Assembly (NCBI GenBank): GCA_001724265.1
Contig: MEDY01000134.1
Coordinates: 1-64,000, forward strand
Direction: 5' to 3'
DNA from: Rhizaria sp. SCN 62-66
Taxonomy: Eukaryota; Rhizaria, unplaced
Length of the DNA: 64,000 nt
Position numbers and translations under genes: made by a program. Below, piece by piece: positions 10,031 through 21,193 of the stretch; the stretch's first letter is position 1; each line of letters begins with the position of its first letter. The notes under the pieces were generated by a model. It searched no databases. It had not been told where the DNA came from and saw only the letters and a program-made list of their open reading frames with translations.

Positions 10031-10579
10031 GATTGCGCACTCATATCACATATTCGCCGTGTGTAAATGGGGCGATCAAGTTACATAGCACATTATTTAT
10101 AAAGATCGATCAGTGATACAGTATATTTCCACGTTTTGCATTGTTATATGCTTGTCAAGGTTGTCAACGGCAAGTGAAGATGAAGATGCATTTGTGACTG
10201 ACTCTTGCGATCGCACTGTGGTTGGTGAAACAGCATGATATGTGGCTTTGTTTGCCATCCGTATACCAGCCTAAATAAAGGGTCAACAATTATTGACAGC
10301 ACCAAAGGAATCGGACATTTGCATTGATATAGTGTTAGAATGTTGATTTTATTATAATGTTTTGATAAAACAGGACTATTTTGGAAACCTACCACGCGAC
10401 TCGTGACAAGCGAGAACGTTTCTGCTGGGCCACGCGCTGTTCCGCTGCTACGAACCGCATTCTACTTGAACTGTGAGGTAAATACGTAAATATTGGCCAC
10501 ATAAGTTGTTAACTACCCGTAGTTTTGGTCAGTCATCACATGCACTCATTAGACTTGCGCTTTTTTTTTTTTTTAAACG
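10031..10579. other. Convergent spacer
   Basis: 3' flanks of NFU1 (+) and the Sel1 protein (-). AT-rich, with a T-run near 10560. Nothing else seen. Confidence 0.5.
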
Positions 10580-11512
10580 TTAACACGCATTAAGAACATG
10601 TGCGGCTGACACAACGCCACCAGCGCCAAACGTAATCTTAAGCCCTAGCTTGCTGAGTTTGCTCTTGGCATCCGCGTGGCCACGACTTGCCGCCGCCCTG
10701 TACAGCTCAACAGCGGTTTCTGTGTCCTTCTTCACACCTTTTCCGCCCTCATAGAGCGTACCCAAGAAGAACATCGCCTCTGTCTCACCCGCCTTCGCCG
10801 CCTTCACGAGCATGTCGACTGCGGTCTTCGAGGAGGAGGGCAACTCCAGTTCACCACCCGATGCAAAGCTGTTAAAGACGTTTTGTTTGCGCTCCGTCTC
10901 TGCGTACAACACAGCGCCACGCACTTCGCCAGCTTCGAAGGCACGCTTGTACCACTGCATAGCAGTCTTGAACTCATTGATCCGGACGTAGAAGTTAGCA
11001 AGGTTGATCATCCCCGCTTCGTCGCCAGCGTTGGCTGACTTCTCGTACCAGTAGATAGCCTGGCTTGGATCGCCCTTGACGCCGTCTGCGTTCGAGTAGC
11101 AATAGCCGACCGGACAGTACGCCTCCGTGCATCCGGCTTGTGCTGCGGTGAGATACCACTTGAAGGCCTCCTCAGCGTTGTGTTCCAGACCTAGATCGCC
11201 ACGGTCATGCAATTGTGCGAGGTACATCATACAGCTTTGGTTGCCTCGGTCCGCAGCTTTGGTGAGCCACTTGACACAATCGGGCCCATAACGCTCCTCG
11301 TCGACATTTTTGGAAAGAAACTGGAAGACTGCCGCTGCACCACGTGCTGCGTCATTGTGACCCGCTTCGTGCGCGCGCGAAAACCATGTCACAGCCTCCA
11401 TTTGCCGCTCAATGGCCTCTGATGACGTGCCTGGAGCCTTTTTGACCAACCGTAGACCCATCAAGAAGAAGGTTTGACCAGGCTGCTCCTCTGCTGATCC
11501 GCACGCTCCCAT
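10580..11512 (-). CDS. Sel1-repeat protein with N-myristoylation/palmitoylation-type N-terminus
   Basis: 310 residues, TAA stop. The start ATG (11510-11512) gives MGACGSAEEQPG. Gly2 with Ser6 and nearby Cys4 fits N-myristoylation plus palmitoylation, so membrane attachment is likely. The rest is about six to seven Sel1 (TPR-like) repeats, e.g. AFKWYLTAAQAGCTEAY, AIYWYEKSANAGDEAGM and TAVELYRAAASRGHADA, with the GVKKD signature. Sel1 solenoids act as protein-binding scaffolds. It has no kinase domain, unlike the two Sel1 kinases flanking it within 16 kb, and looks like an adaptor related to them. An AG lies immediately before the ATG (CAATTAACAG-ATG), so a 5' UTR intron is possible. Confidence 0.85.
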   Translation of the reverse strand: MGACGSAEEQPGQTFFLMGLRLVKKAPGTSSEAIERQMEAVTWFSRAHEAGHNDAARGAAAVFQFLSKNVDEERYGPDCVKWLTKAADRGNQSCMMYLAQLHDRGDLGLEHNAEEAFKWYLTAAQAGCTEAYCPVGYCYSNADGVKGDPSQAIYWYEKSANAGDEAGMINLANFYVRINEFKTAMQWYKRAFEAGEVRGAVLYAETERKQNVFNSFASGGELELPSSSKTAVDMLVKAAKAGETEAMFFLGTLYEGGKGVKKDTETAVELYRAAASRGHADAKSKLSKLGLKITFGAGGVVSAAHVLNAC

Positions 11513-13289
11513 CTGTTAATTGGACTGAAAGGAGATTGGAGTTGGTCGTAGTGAAATCACAGTACATTGCACAAAACAATAAAAATGATGATAAGTGAGC
11601 TTTTGGTCTTGTGGCGTGCGACAACTCGTCAGCCGTTCCAACCAGAAGCTGGATCGTCGCCATCGCGACCAGTGTAGGTAGGTGGTAAAAAGTGGCTTCC
11701 TATTGATCGATACTCACCAGTATATGTTATCTACTCGCTCTCTCGGCTCTCATGTATGCAAACATGTTTTAAGTAACACTCTATGCAATAGAAAGCATTC
11801 CTTTTGATCGATACCCACCAGTATATGATGTCATCTACTCGCCCTCTCGGCTCTCAGCCCCTTGCCCCTTACCTCTCTTTGACCATGGCCAGGGTGAGGG
11901 TGAACTTTACCATCTTTGATATTTTGAGAACCCTGGCAGAGGGGGCGGGGCAGGTGGTGTCGACGTGTGCGCAACTTGTACAATGTGAGATTGCTAACAC
12001 CATGTGCGCATAACAATGACGTCGATTACATGTGATGAACGTGTTTATGGATTGAATAGATGTATAGTGAAGATCGCGGGAATTATTATAATATGACAAC
12101 GATGTGGTGTGGAATGTAGTGAACACTCGGCTTTGACAGAACGAAGTGGCAGTGGACAATGGCTGTATTGGAGGGAAATAAAAACTAAGTTTGTACTTTC
12201 CAAGAATTTTGGTTAGAGTGTTACAGGGCAAATCGTGACCCTCCCGTGATTGTGAGAAGAAAAAAAAGGTTGCGTTTATACATCTCATTTAGTTAGTTAA
12301 GCTTTAGTTAAAATTTGTATTGCACTGTGGATCGAAAAAGATCTTAACTTCAATAAACTTACAAAAAAAACGAGTTATGAAGTACAATACTGCATCGTGG
12401 ACCACGCGGTCAGGGCGTGCACCACCGGGCTACTCTCCCGAAACGCCGAGTCACCCATCTTCATAGTCTGTAGAACTATTACTCGGATAGGGATAAGAGA
12501 AAAAATAATGACAAAAAAGAAACTGTGTTGCTTGGCTGGCAAGTGAGAAGAATGCCGTTCGTACGAACAGTGCGTACGAAGGGGGTTATGCTGTGTTTGT
12601 GCTATATGTAAGGTAATCGTGGTTGCTACTCTTTGTGAGGTGTTATTGTTGATTGTTGTGTGTCAGCGCGTGACTGTGCGCGTCCGTGTTGTTGCGCGTC
12701 CGTGGTGTCATTTTGTAGTCTGTTGTTGTTACGCTGTTATTCTGTTGCCAGCGTGTTGGTCAAGAGGTGGCGCGATTGTAGAGTCGATTTTTGTGGTTTG
12801 CTGTTGGTGTGCTCTATCTGATGTTGTAGGTTCTGTCAGCGTGTGACCATGGTGATCGAGCGCGCATGATTTGTTTGTTGTCATTTTGTCGATTGCTGTT
12901 GTTTTGACGCCGTAGTTTTTTTGTTGTTGGTGTCGTTGTTTTCGGTGTGTTGGAGCTCGTGTGAATGAAGTGGCGCGTTTGTGTAATTATTGTCGTTTGT
13001 TGTTGGGGGTTTTCAACGCTGTTGTTGTCAAATATTCGTTCTTATGCTATCGATGTTGAAGTAAGCTTGTGGAATGATTGTGGCAATTTGTGTGTGAGTT
13101 TTTGTAGTTTCACTCGATCCCACCGGCCGTGACATCACGCCAGGAGTTGCTCCTCCCACCGTCGATTCGACAACAGCGGTTGCGACAACGCTGTGAAGAA
13201 GATAGCAACGACGTTTTGTTGCCGTCACGAGTCTTATTTCATTGACGCAGAATAACGATGTTATAATCGTGTCGGTTCAGCCCGAATCA
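11513..13289. other. Long spacer between Sel1 protein and kinase 2
   Basis: Presumed promoter side of the Sel1 gene and 3' flank of the next kinase. It holds a duplicated 50-bp block (11703-11856), a small GC-rich island at about 12385-12475 followed on the minus strand by a T-run, and a GT-rich, TTG-rich stretch from about 12600 to 13110. No convincing coding sequence. Confidence 0.5.
11703..11856. repeat. Two direct copies of a ~50-bp noncoding block, ~100 bp apart
   Basis: Copy 1 spans 11703-11752 and copy 2 spans 11804-11856. Each starts TTGATCGATAC and continues CACCAGTATATG, then ATCTACTCGC and CTCTCGGCTCTCA. The copies differ by two substitutions plus a small insertion (ATGATGTC versus ATGTT) in copy 2. 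Confidence 0.85.
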
Positions 13290-16200
13290 TTACCAGAACG
13301 AAGGCTTGAGCAGCTTATCAAGTCGCGCCATGGCTCCGGGATGCTTTTCGCAGATTCGCGAAAGAATCGAGATCGCCTTGTCCTTGTCCTTCTTCACACC
13401 GAGGCCGTCGGCATAGCACAGTCCGGCCTGGTAATGCGCCTCAGTCCAGTCGGGCATCGTCTCAGCAGTGCGCAAAATCAGCTCTGCGGCGCGATTCTTG
13501 TTCGTGGAAACGCCAATGCCGCGCATGTAGCACTGCGCCAGCGCCATTGCGCCTTCAGGTACGCCCTTTTCATTTGCTTGCCATGCCAGCTTAAACGCTC
13601 GCACCTTATCCTTGATGAAGCCGTACTTGCCTTCCATTGTGAGCATCGCGACTTTGGCCATTGCGCGTCCCGAGCCGTTTTCGACGGCGGTGGTCCACCA
13701 CCACATCGCGGCGTTGATACGCTCACGGCTTTCGCACTCATTGCCCAAAAGGAACTGTGCATCCACAATGCCGATTTCTGCTGCAGTCTGCAAATGCTCG
13801 AACGAACTCTTCTTCTCACCATAGTACGCTTGCGCAGGTCCATACGGAATTGCGCAGCTGCCTGCTTTAAGCTTAAGCATACGTCCACCCTGTTCGTCAA
13901 TTTGCAGCCCAAAACGTCCCAGTTCGCGGGCGCAGCCAAGCTCGAACATTGCTGCAGCGTCACCATCATCGGCGCCTTGCTGCAGCCGCTCGGTCAAGTT
14001 ACGAGCGCGCTCGTCGTGTTCCATCATCTCACCACAATTAAGACGCAGCGCGGCTAACGCGGCCAGCGCGCCACTGGCTTTGACGTAACCTGACACTTGC
14101 GCCCGTTGCAGCCACATCTCGGCCTCATAGAACTCAGTACCGCGCGCCATAAGCCACAGGGCGCACTCGTACGCACCTTGTGCGCACATCGCCGCCAGTT
14201 GACGCATCAAGGCAAGCGCGCGAGCCATGTTGTACATGTCCCAGTGGCCAGTGCTGTAGATGCGCACGTGCAGACGCAGTGCATCAAGAGAACCTCCGGC
14301 AGCCGCTTTTGCAAATAAACTCGCAGCGTTTGCACCCGAATGCTTCGAATAAGCACCGCCAAAAAAGCGTTTGCCATCGTTGTAAGCATCAATGGCAACT
14401 GATGTCGGTACCGGGTTATCCAGTGGCAGCTTGGCAATTTTATGGGGCTTCGACGCAGCTGAAGGTCGTGATGGCTTCGGCGGCGGGAGGCGCAGCGGCG
14501 CAGCCCCAGAAAAGGGGTTATCTGTCTCATACGGCGGTGGCGGTGGTGGCGGAGATTCATCTTTGCCATCTTGTTGTGGCGGCAGCGGCAAAGAGTCGCC
14601 CCAGGCGCCGCTCCCAGAGGGTGGTATCTGCGGCAACGGCATAATGGGGCGCGGCGACGCAGGACGGCGATGTGATGGCACAGCAGGCACGCCGAGCAAG
14701 ACTGCCGGTGCAGCAGGCACAGCTGCTGCGGACGCGGATTGGCTGATGATATCGAGCATCAGCGCGCGGACACTACTCTCGTCGCTTGGTAGATCCTCAA
14801 GTCGTTCCATAACTTTGTCAGCTGAAGGGCGAGACTTCCGGTCAGCAGCCCAGCAGTCAGCGATCAGGCTGAGCATTGCCGGCGACGGCTCTGTTCCAGA
14901 CAGCAGCGAGGGGAGCCCGTCGTCGTCGCCGTCGTAGTCGCTTAGGTCCAGCGAAGGGCGCGAGCCACTTGTCACCACTTCTTTGATCTGCGCGTTATTC
15001 ATCCTTTTGAATGGCGCGACACCGAACGCGATTTCGTACAGCGTAATTCCGAGTGCGTACACGTCCGACCGTGAGTTGTGGCCCAAACCGTTCATGAGGA
15101 GCTCTGGAGCAAGCCAAGCTGTTGTGCCTGATACGGAGTCTGTGTGCATAAAGACACAATAAAACGTATACGTACACACGAACAAATAATGAATTAGTTG
15201 AAACTAATGTTAGACGGCAACACGTCAACGCAATTCAAACAATGAACAAAAAAACAAACAACTTAAGCAACGATGTAACGCTACAAAGGAAGTACATGCA
15301 CAACATAATCAAAGGACATTGCAAACGAAAGATACGTACGATTACTTGAGCCAGTGGCAACCGACATGCTTTGCAGTGTTGACTGCAGACGCGAGTTGCC
15401 AAAGTCGGAGACCTTGACTACGGCGGTGGAGCCATGTCCCGCAACGTTCCAGAGAAAATTGAGTGGCTTGATGTCACCGTGTACAATATTTTTCTCTTTG
15501 AGAAACTGCACGGCGCAGGTCACCTGCCGCGCCAGCCACACGCGGCCCGCAGTAGGAACAAAACGATAGCCCTTGTGACCAAGCACGATGTTGAGAGAGC
15601 CAGCGAAGAGCTCCATCACGATGGCCATCCTGCCGCCCCTGCCGCCGCCAAAGGCGGTGTTGCCGGTAAATGGCGTGACAGTGAGACCACGGCAGCGCAC
15701 AACGTACGGAGACCGCAGGTTATAATGCACTTTAAGTTCTTCCATCACCTCATGATCGTGTTGCAGCGCATCAGCATTGGCGTCAAGCACTTTGAGCGCT
15801 ACTGCAACAGGCTCAGCAGACCCATCTGTGGGGGCGTACAGTGCGCGGTACACGCTTGCATAGCCACCGCGTCCGATAAAGCCCGCGCCGTGAAAGTCAT
15901 CGTACTGCAGCGTTGGGATATCTAATGGCTGCGATTTGCGCGTATCAGCCACGGGGATCGCAGCCACGGGTGAACTAACGGTATTGCCCACAAAAGTCAC
16001 AATCGAGAGAACTATTGTGTCTTTGATTTCTGCAAGACGCTTATGTAAAGTTTCAAATGTCTCCTTGATACCACTTGATAACACGATCCGGACAAGTGCA
16101 TTGCGCTTCTCTGTTTTAGTTAAGTAATCCTGACAGTCGCTTAGCACCTCTAGAAGATGTTCCAAAGCCATCCGATTGTTCTCAACAAGAGGCTTTTTCA

Positions 16201-16663
16201 TACCGTTGATGATAGCTACAAAATAGAAATAAACATGTGGCTGAACATGTGAGTTAGCGTTGTGCTCAGTGACTTTTTTATCGTTGAAATGCTAGCATTC
16301 TAGCGCAACACCAACAAGCATAATCAAAAACGACACGCAGAAACTGAATCGGGGGCGCAGGCTGAAATTGTTGAGCAGCTGTACAGAGCAGCTGTACACA
16401 CACTCTGTGTTGCGGGACTCGTCGAGTGTGCGTCGTGACAAACGCAACCGTCACAGCTTGCACACAGCTGGAAAGAAGCGGCCATCATACTGCCAACGGT
16501 GTCGTGTTGTTGTCATTACCTTGTACTCTCTATGAACACACGTACCCATGATGATTTTCACATCATTTCTCAAGGCGATGGCCTCCTCAGAATTACTCCG
16601 CTCGGTTTGCACAGCGTCATAGATGCGTTTTGCAACGTCAAAGGCCTTAATGAGCAAATCCAT
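13290..16663 (-). CDS. Protein kinase with MLKL/HeLo-like helical N-terminus and Sel1 repeats
   Basis: Three exons: 16663-16546, 16215-15340 and 15139-13290, together 2,844 bases or 947 residues, TAA stop. Both donors are GTACGT, both introns phase 1. Residues 1-130 are all-helical (MDLLIKAFDVAKRIYDAVQT, then LEHLLEVLSDCQDYL and ETFETLHKRLAEIKD), resembling the N-terminal bundle of MLKL and HeLo-type proteins by pattern only. Kinase at about 148-445: glycine loop GRGGYASVY, VALK lysine, catalytic loop VHGDIKPLNF (HGD replaces HRD), VSDFGNSR and AWLAPELL, a TKL-like set. A Pro-rich linker follows, then Sel1 repeats from about 640 (AMFELGCARELGRFG, AMALAQCYMRGIGVSTNKN, AHYQAGLCYADGLGVKKDK). Catalytic lysine and Asp residues are present, so activity is plausible. 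The paralogue at 1-2274 shares the intron position. Confidence 0.88.
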
Positions 16664-17284
16664 GCTGACTTACACACGTACGCGGTGGCTGCAGCGTGTA
16701 CCACGCGGTATTTGTTGTGGGATATTCGAAGAGACTGCGGCTGCTGGGTGGTAGAGGTTGCTGTGAGGATGGCAACGTTCGAATTTGACGAATTGTGAGC
16801 TAAAAGTACATTATCATAGTACACCATCTTCCAATCATAAATGAATCTGGTAATTTGGTGTGTGAGAAGATCTGTTACGACGAAATCAGCCGCCACTCCT
16901 GTGGTATTATTCCTCTCAAAGCGGATGTAGACCAGCGACTGCAGAGCCACGATGGTCATACTAGTAGCCCAAAAAGAAGAGGACACAAAGAGTCGAAGTT
17001 CGAGAAGAGAGCAAATGAATCCAGCAACAACAAAAAAATCAAAAAGACACCGGGCAAATAAAATGGGGCCAAACGACTGATGCTGCGTTGCTGGTCACGC
17101 ACTTCGAGGTGGCCATGGTACAGAGACACTGGCCAGAAGGTGCCTGACCAGGGGCAAGGGGGTCTGCCGGCCGCTAAGGAGGGTGATCTTGCTCAGACTG
17201 CGTCTCGCTCAAACGTCCGTCCTTTGATATACAACATTAAAAACAGACGTATATAGTGGGAGTTCGCTTAATTCTCTTTTTACA
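16664..17284. other. Bidirectional promoter spacer between kinase 2 and the TPR gene
   Basis: Divergent genes. Mostly AT-rich with a GC-rich section at about 17080-17220; no RNA gene recognised in it. Weak TATA-like TATATA near 17250. Confidence 0.45.
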
Positions 17285-20200
17285 ATGGCCTTTGTTGCCG
17301 CCGTCCTTGACAAGGCCGATGAACTGTACGTCCCCCCGCCCGTTACAAACTCCCTCGCTGCCCCACTGCTTTATTCCCTCCTGATACAGCCATCTCACTT
17401 CTGCCTTGCTTTATCTTCTTCTGGGCGAGTAGATGCTCCAACGGCCTTAACTATCTCGCCGCGCTCCGCGTCGAGGAAGCCATGACGTGCTTCTCCCGCG
17501 CTATCTACCTCCAGCCCAACGGTACGACACTCGCGAACAACTCATCTTTTCAGCACACTCTCTATATCACACCCAAGTCTTTTCTACGCATTGTATATCT
17601 CACTTTGTTTATGTCTGTGTCTATTCGTGTTTCTTTTTGTTTCTGCAGTCGCGGTATTCCACGCCTACCGCGGCGACTGCTGCCTCGCCCTCTGCGACCT
17701 CACAGGCGCACTCGCCTCCTATCGCAAGGCCCTGCGCCTCACGCCGCACGACACCACAACAACCACGACCACGCAGGGCGCGGGCGGGCCGCAGCTGCTG
17801 TTGCTGTCGCAGCGCGCGCTGCTGGCAGAACGATTCACGAGGCTGTTGCTGTGTCTGGCGCGGCTGCACATAGCCGAGGGCGCCCTGCCAGCTGCCCAGG
17901 TACGACTGGACAAACCAAGACGAATTTCCTTAAATATGCACTATTTTAGAGTATAACTTTGCATTATCGTTTGTTTTAATTATAATTATGTACTCATGCT
18001 AAATTTAACGTGGAATTCATAAATATACCGCTCTGTATCATTCACTTAATGCGTTTGTCTCATGTTTGCTCGCATCGCTTAACTTGTTTGCTTCTGCTCT
18101 CGCCAGGCGTCCCTGGCCGAGGCTCAGGCGCTCGCCCCGTGGGACCCGTTGCTGTGGGTGCACCGCACGGCCGTGTTCCTCGCCGCGCGCCAGTGGCGGG
18201 GCGCCGCGGCGCAGCTGGGCGCTGTGCTGGAGCCCGCCGCCGCCGCGGGGGCCGGGGACGCGATCGAGGCGGCGCTGGCAGAGTCGGCTGAGATCGCAAA
18301 CAACAGCAACAACACCGACAACAATTGTGGTTATGGTGAGTATAGTGTTGCTAACATGCCGCCGCCGCAATCTCCTGCGCTTTTGCGCGCATTGAGCCTC
18401 GCGCGCGTCCCCGTGTCACAACTACAACCTGAAGCTTCAACTGCTGCTCACGGCCAGTCTGTTGCTGTGACAGGGCCGCAGTATGGTCCGATGCCGGCAG
18501 TCAGTTTGATGGATGGGCCATGGGTTGCCTTGCCCTTCCAACAGCAGCAGCAGCAAATGAGCCCTCGGTCCCATCAGGGACCTCAACCGTCACAGTCCTC
18601 AACCTCCTCTCAATCACAGTCACATTTCACTCAGTCTCCACAGCACCAGCAGCAGCAGCAGCAGCAGTGCGTGCTGGCCCGCGCCGTGCCGACCGTGGCG
18701 TCCTCATGGGCGACGCCGCAGACCGCAGTCGAGGCGGCCCACGCGGCGACCGACTGGCTCAACCACCGGTTCGCGGTGCATCTCCCACGCTGGCTGCTTC
18801 TGGCCGCGGTTGAGGTCGCTCTCGACGACGGGGACGCCTCCGTGAACGGCGCGAGCGACAGCAGCGCCACCGGTATGTTTGGCGGTGACTATCCGAACCG
18901 AGGAGCTGGTGGCAGCGGTGGAGGAGGATCGCGGTGTGTGATGTTGGTGCCAGTGCCGCTGTTTTTGGAGGCGGTTCTTCTCCGCGCGCGCACTCGCCTC
19001 GCGCTAGACGAGCTTGCCCTGGCGCGCGACGACCTCGCACTTGCCCACGCGGCGCTGCCGACGCTGCCCGAGGTCGCCGAGCTGACTGGCGCGCTCTCGT
19101 CCGCCGCGGGCGCGCTGGCGCTGCGAGCGCGCGCGCACATCATGGTGCGCGCGCCAGAGGCAGCGATCGCGGAGCTGACCCATGCTCTGGTGTTGTGTCC
19201 GCGCGATGTTAGGCTGCTGCACCTGCGCGCCACCGCGCGGAAGCAAATGGTACGAGACTCTCAACAGAAAACACAAACAAACGATTAACTTAATATTGTT
19301 TGCTATTGACTACAATCGAAGTAAGATGACCTTTAACGGAGTTGTATGAACTAGTCTAAGAACTGCATTGGATTTGTACAACTCTGGCTATTTGTTTCTC
19401 ATTTATTTCTTGCTTGACTTGTTTTGCTTCATGATTAAAAACAGGGCGATTTGCCTGGCGCACTGGAGGATCTGCAGGCTGCGCTTCTGCTGTTCGCCGA
19501 AGCGCGCGCCGCCGACGAGGCCCGCTACCGCGACGCCGTCACCCAGCACGCCGAGCAGCGCGCGCGGCTGTCGCTGCAGCGCACCGCGGCGCGCGCCGCC
19601 GCCGGTGGGTCCGCGGACCCCGGGTCAACGTTTCTCACCGGTCTCGCTGATAATGAAAACAACGACAACGGGGCTGAGGGCGAGGAGGCAGAACGGTTAC
19701 TTGAAGTGCCGGATCCAGCGCTCTTTTCGACGGCGCCGACGGACGTGCTGCCGGCGCTGCAGCGGCTGCTGGCGGCGTCTCTGGCGGCCATGGGCGACGC
19801 GATGCGCGCGAAACTGCCGCGCATTGCGCCCGCGCCGCTGATCAATGCCAACGCCGCGACGGCACACAGTAGCGCGAAGCACGGCAAGACTATGGTGGGC
19901 CGCGGCAGCTCTGGCGCCGCTGCTCCCGGGTTCACCCTGTCTAGCGCTACGATAACAACGACTCCAACGACGATGACGGTCGCCCGTGGCAGCTCTCGGA
20001 TCGGGCGAAACGCGAACTCTCCAGCTGTGGCAGCGCAGGCCAAGGCCGAGGCCGAGGGCGCGTCGTGGACCGCCGTTCTCGCGCTCTACGCGCGCGCGGC
20101 CGAGCTGGAGCCCGCGCTGGCGAGCCACTGGGTGCGCCGCGGCGACGCGCACGCCGACGCCGGCAGTCTGGAGCTTGCACTGGCTGACTACGAGCAGGCC

Positions 20201-20727
20201 GCGGTCTGCGAGGTACGTTAAGTCGAAACGGCAATAACAATATGGGACAATATAGTTATGCAACGCATGATGAGTACCTGTATCGCAAAATAATCTCATG
20301 CTTAACTAAATCTTTTTTGTTTCCTCTTTAATCTTTGTTCATTTTTGTTATTACGTCATCACGCGCATTAATATAGCGGGAAGATAGTTTCTCCTCCGGC
20401 GCCTCAGTGCGGCCGTTGACCAACGCCCCGTGGGCGCCCTCCACGGCCCTGCGCGCGCGCCTGGCGCGCGTGCGCGGCGAAGTGGCCCGTGCGCTGTTTA
20501 ACGGCGGCCGTCTTGCCGAAGCCGAGGCCGAGCTCACGCGGGCGCTGGCGGCGGCTCCTGGGTTCGCTGCGCTGTACATCCAGCGCTCGCTTGTGCGCGA
20601 GCGGTTGACGATGCTCGTGGGCGCAATCAAGGACGCACAGATGGCCGCGCAGCTCGCGCCGGGAGACGCTGTGGCGAAGCAGAGGCTGGCGCTGTTGGCT
20701 GCCAAGTACGGCCGCGCAGTCGCGTGA
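17285..20727 (+). CDS. Tetratricopeptide repeat protein, possibly TTC16-like (six exons)
   Basis: Exons 17285-17325, 17433-17521, 17649-17899, 18107-19249, 19445-20212 and 20377-20727, all phase-consistent, giving 880 residues and a TGA stop. All five donors begin GTACG. TPR units: CSNGLNYLAALRVEEAMTCF with SRAIYLQPN, then FHAYRGDCCLALCDLTGAL with SYRKALRLTP, then further repeats in exon 4 (LWVHRTAVFLAARQ; IAELTHALVLCPRDVRLLHL), exon 5 (HWVRRGDAHADAGSLELALA) and exon 6 (LYIQRSLVRERLTMLVGAI). The N-terminal pair resembles the start of TTC16, a poorly characterised TPR protein, but TPR similarity alone is weak evidence. A Gln/Ser-rich low-complexity insert sits in exon 4 (residues about 250-310). 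The last acceptor was set at 20376 because the later AG at 20407 would put the frame into a stop. Confidence 0.85.
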
Positions 20728-21193
20728 GCCACTTTGAGTCACGTGTTACTCTGTGCAAAGAGTTTCATCGCTAGTCATGAATCGTTGTCTTTTTGTGTGT
20801 TGTGTTGTTTTCATCTTTAATCTGTTAATAAAAACCGTAATACTATTATTTTCATACAAGACTCTATTGGATTTTTGTTTTGCCTGCCGTTGGTCAACGG
20901 TTTTCTCAAAGAATTTTTCAGGGTCGTAACCAGTGTCATTGAGCATGATTGTCCCGTTGAGAACTTGGAATCGTACTCGTTTGTACTGTATTGATTGATG
21001 ATTCGTCTATGTAACTAAAGTCCACTTAGCTTCTACACTCAGTTAACGTGGCTTGCTGGCCCCCTTGTACGTACAAACAACGCCTGAAATCAGTGACTAA
21101 TAACACGGTCAGCGTAAACACTTTAAGAACCCAAACAATGGATACTTAAATTGCACACTTGACGAAACTTACACCGCAGCACAGACAGTTCGC
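20728..21193. other. Convergent spacer
   Basis: 3' flanks of the TPR gene (+) and the TIPIN-like gene (-). AT-rich; nothing else seen. Confidence 0.5.

Noticed and set aside
11869-12288. 139-codon minus-strand frame in the Sel1-kinase spacer, ending with MVKFTLTLAMVKER before a GTAAGG
   Set aside because: AT-rich, no codon bias, no match to a family; the end recalls a longin start only superficially, and no downstream exon fits the phase.
12385-12475. tRNA or 5S rRNA gene on the minus strand
   Set aside because: The D-stem does not pair, the loop lacks U33, and there is no GTTCRANTC B-box or 5S internal control region.
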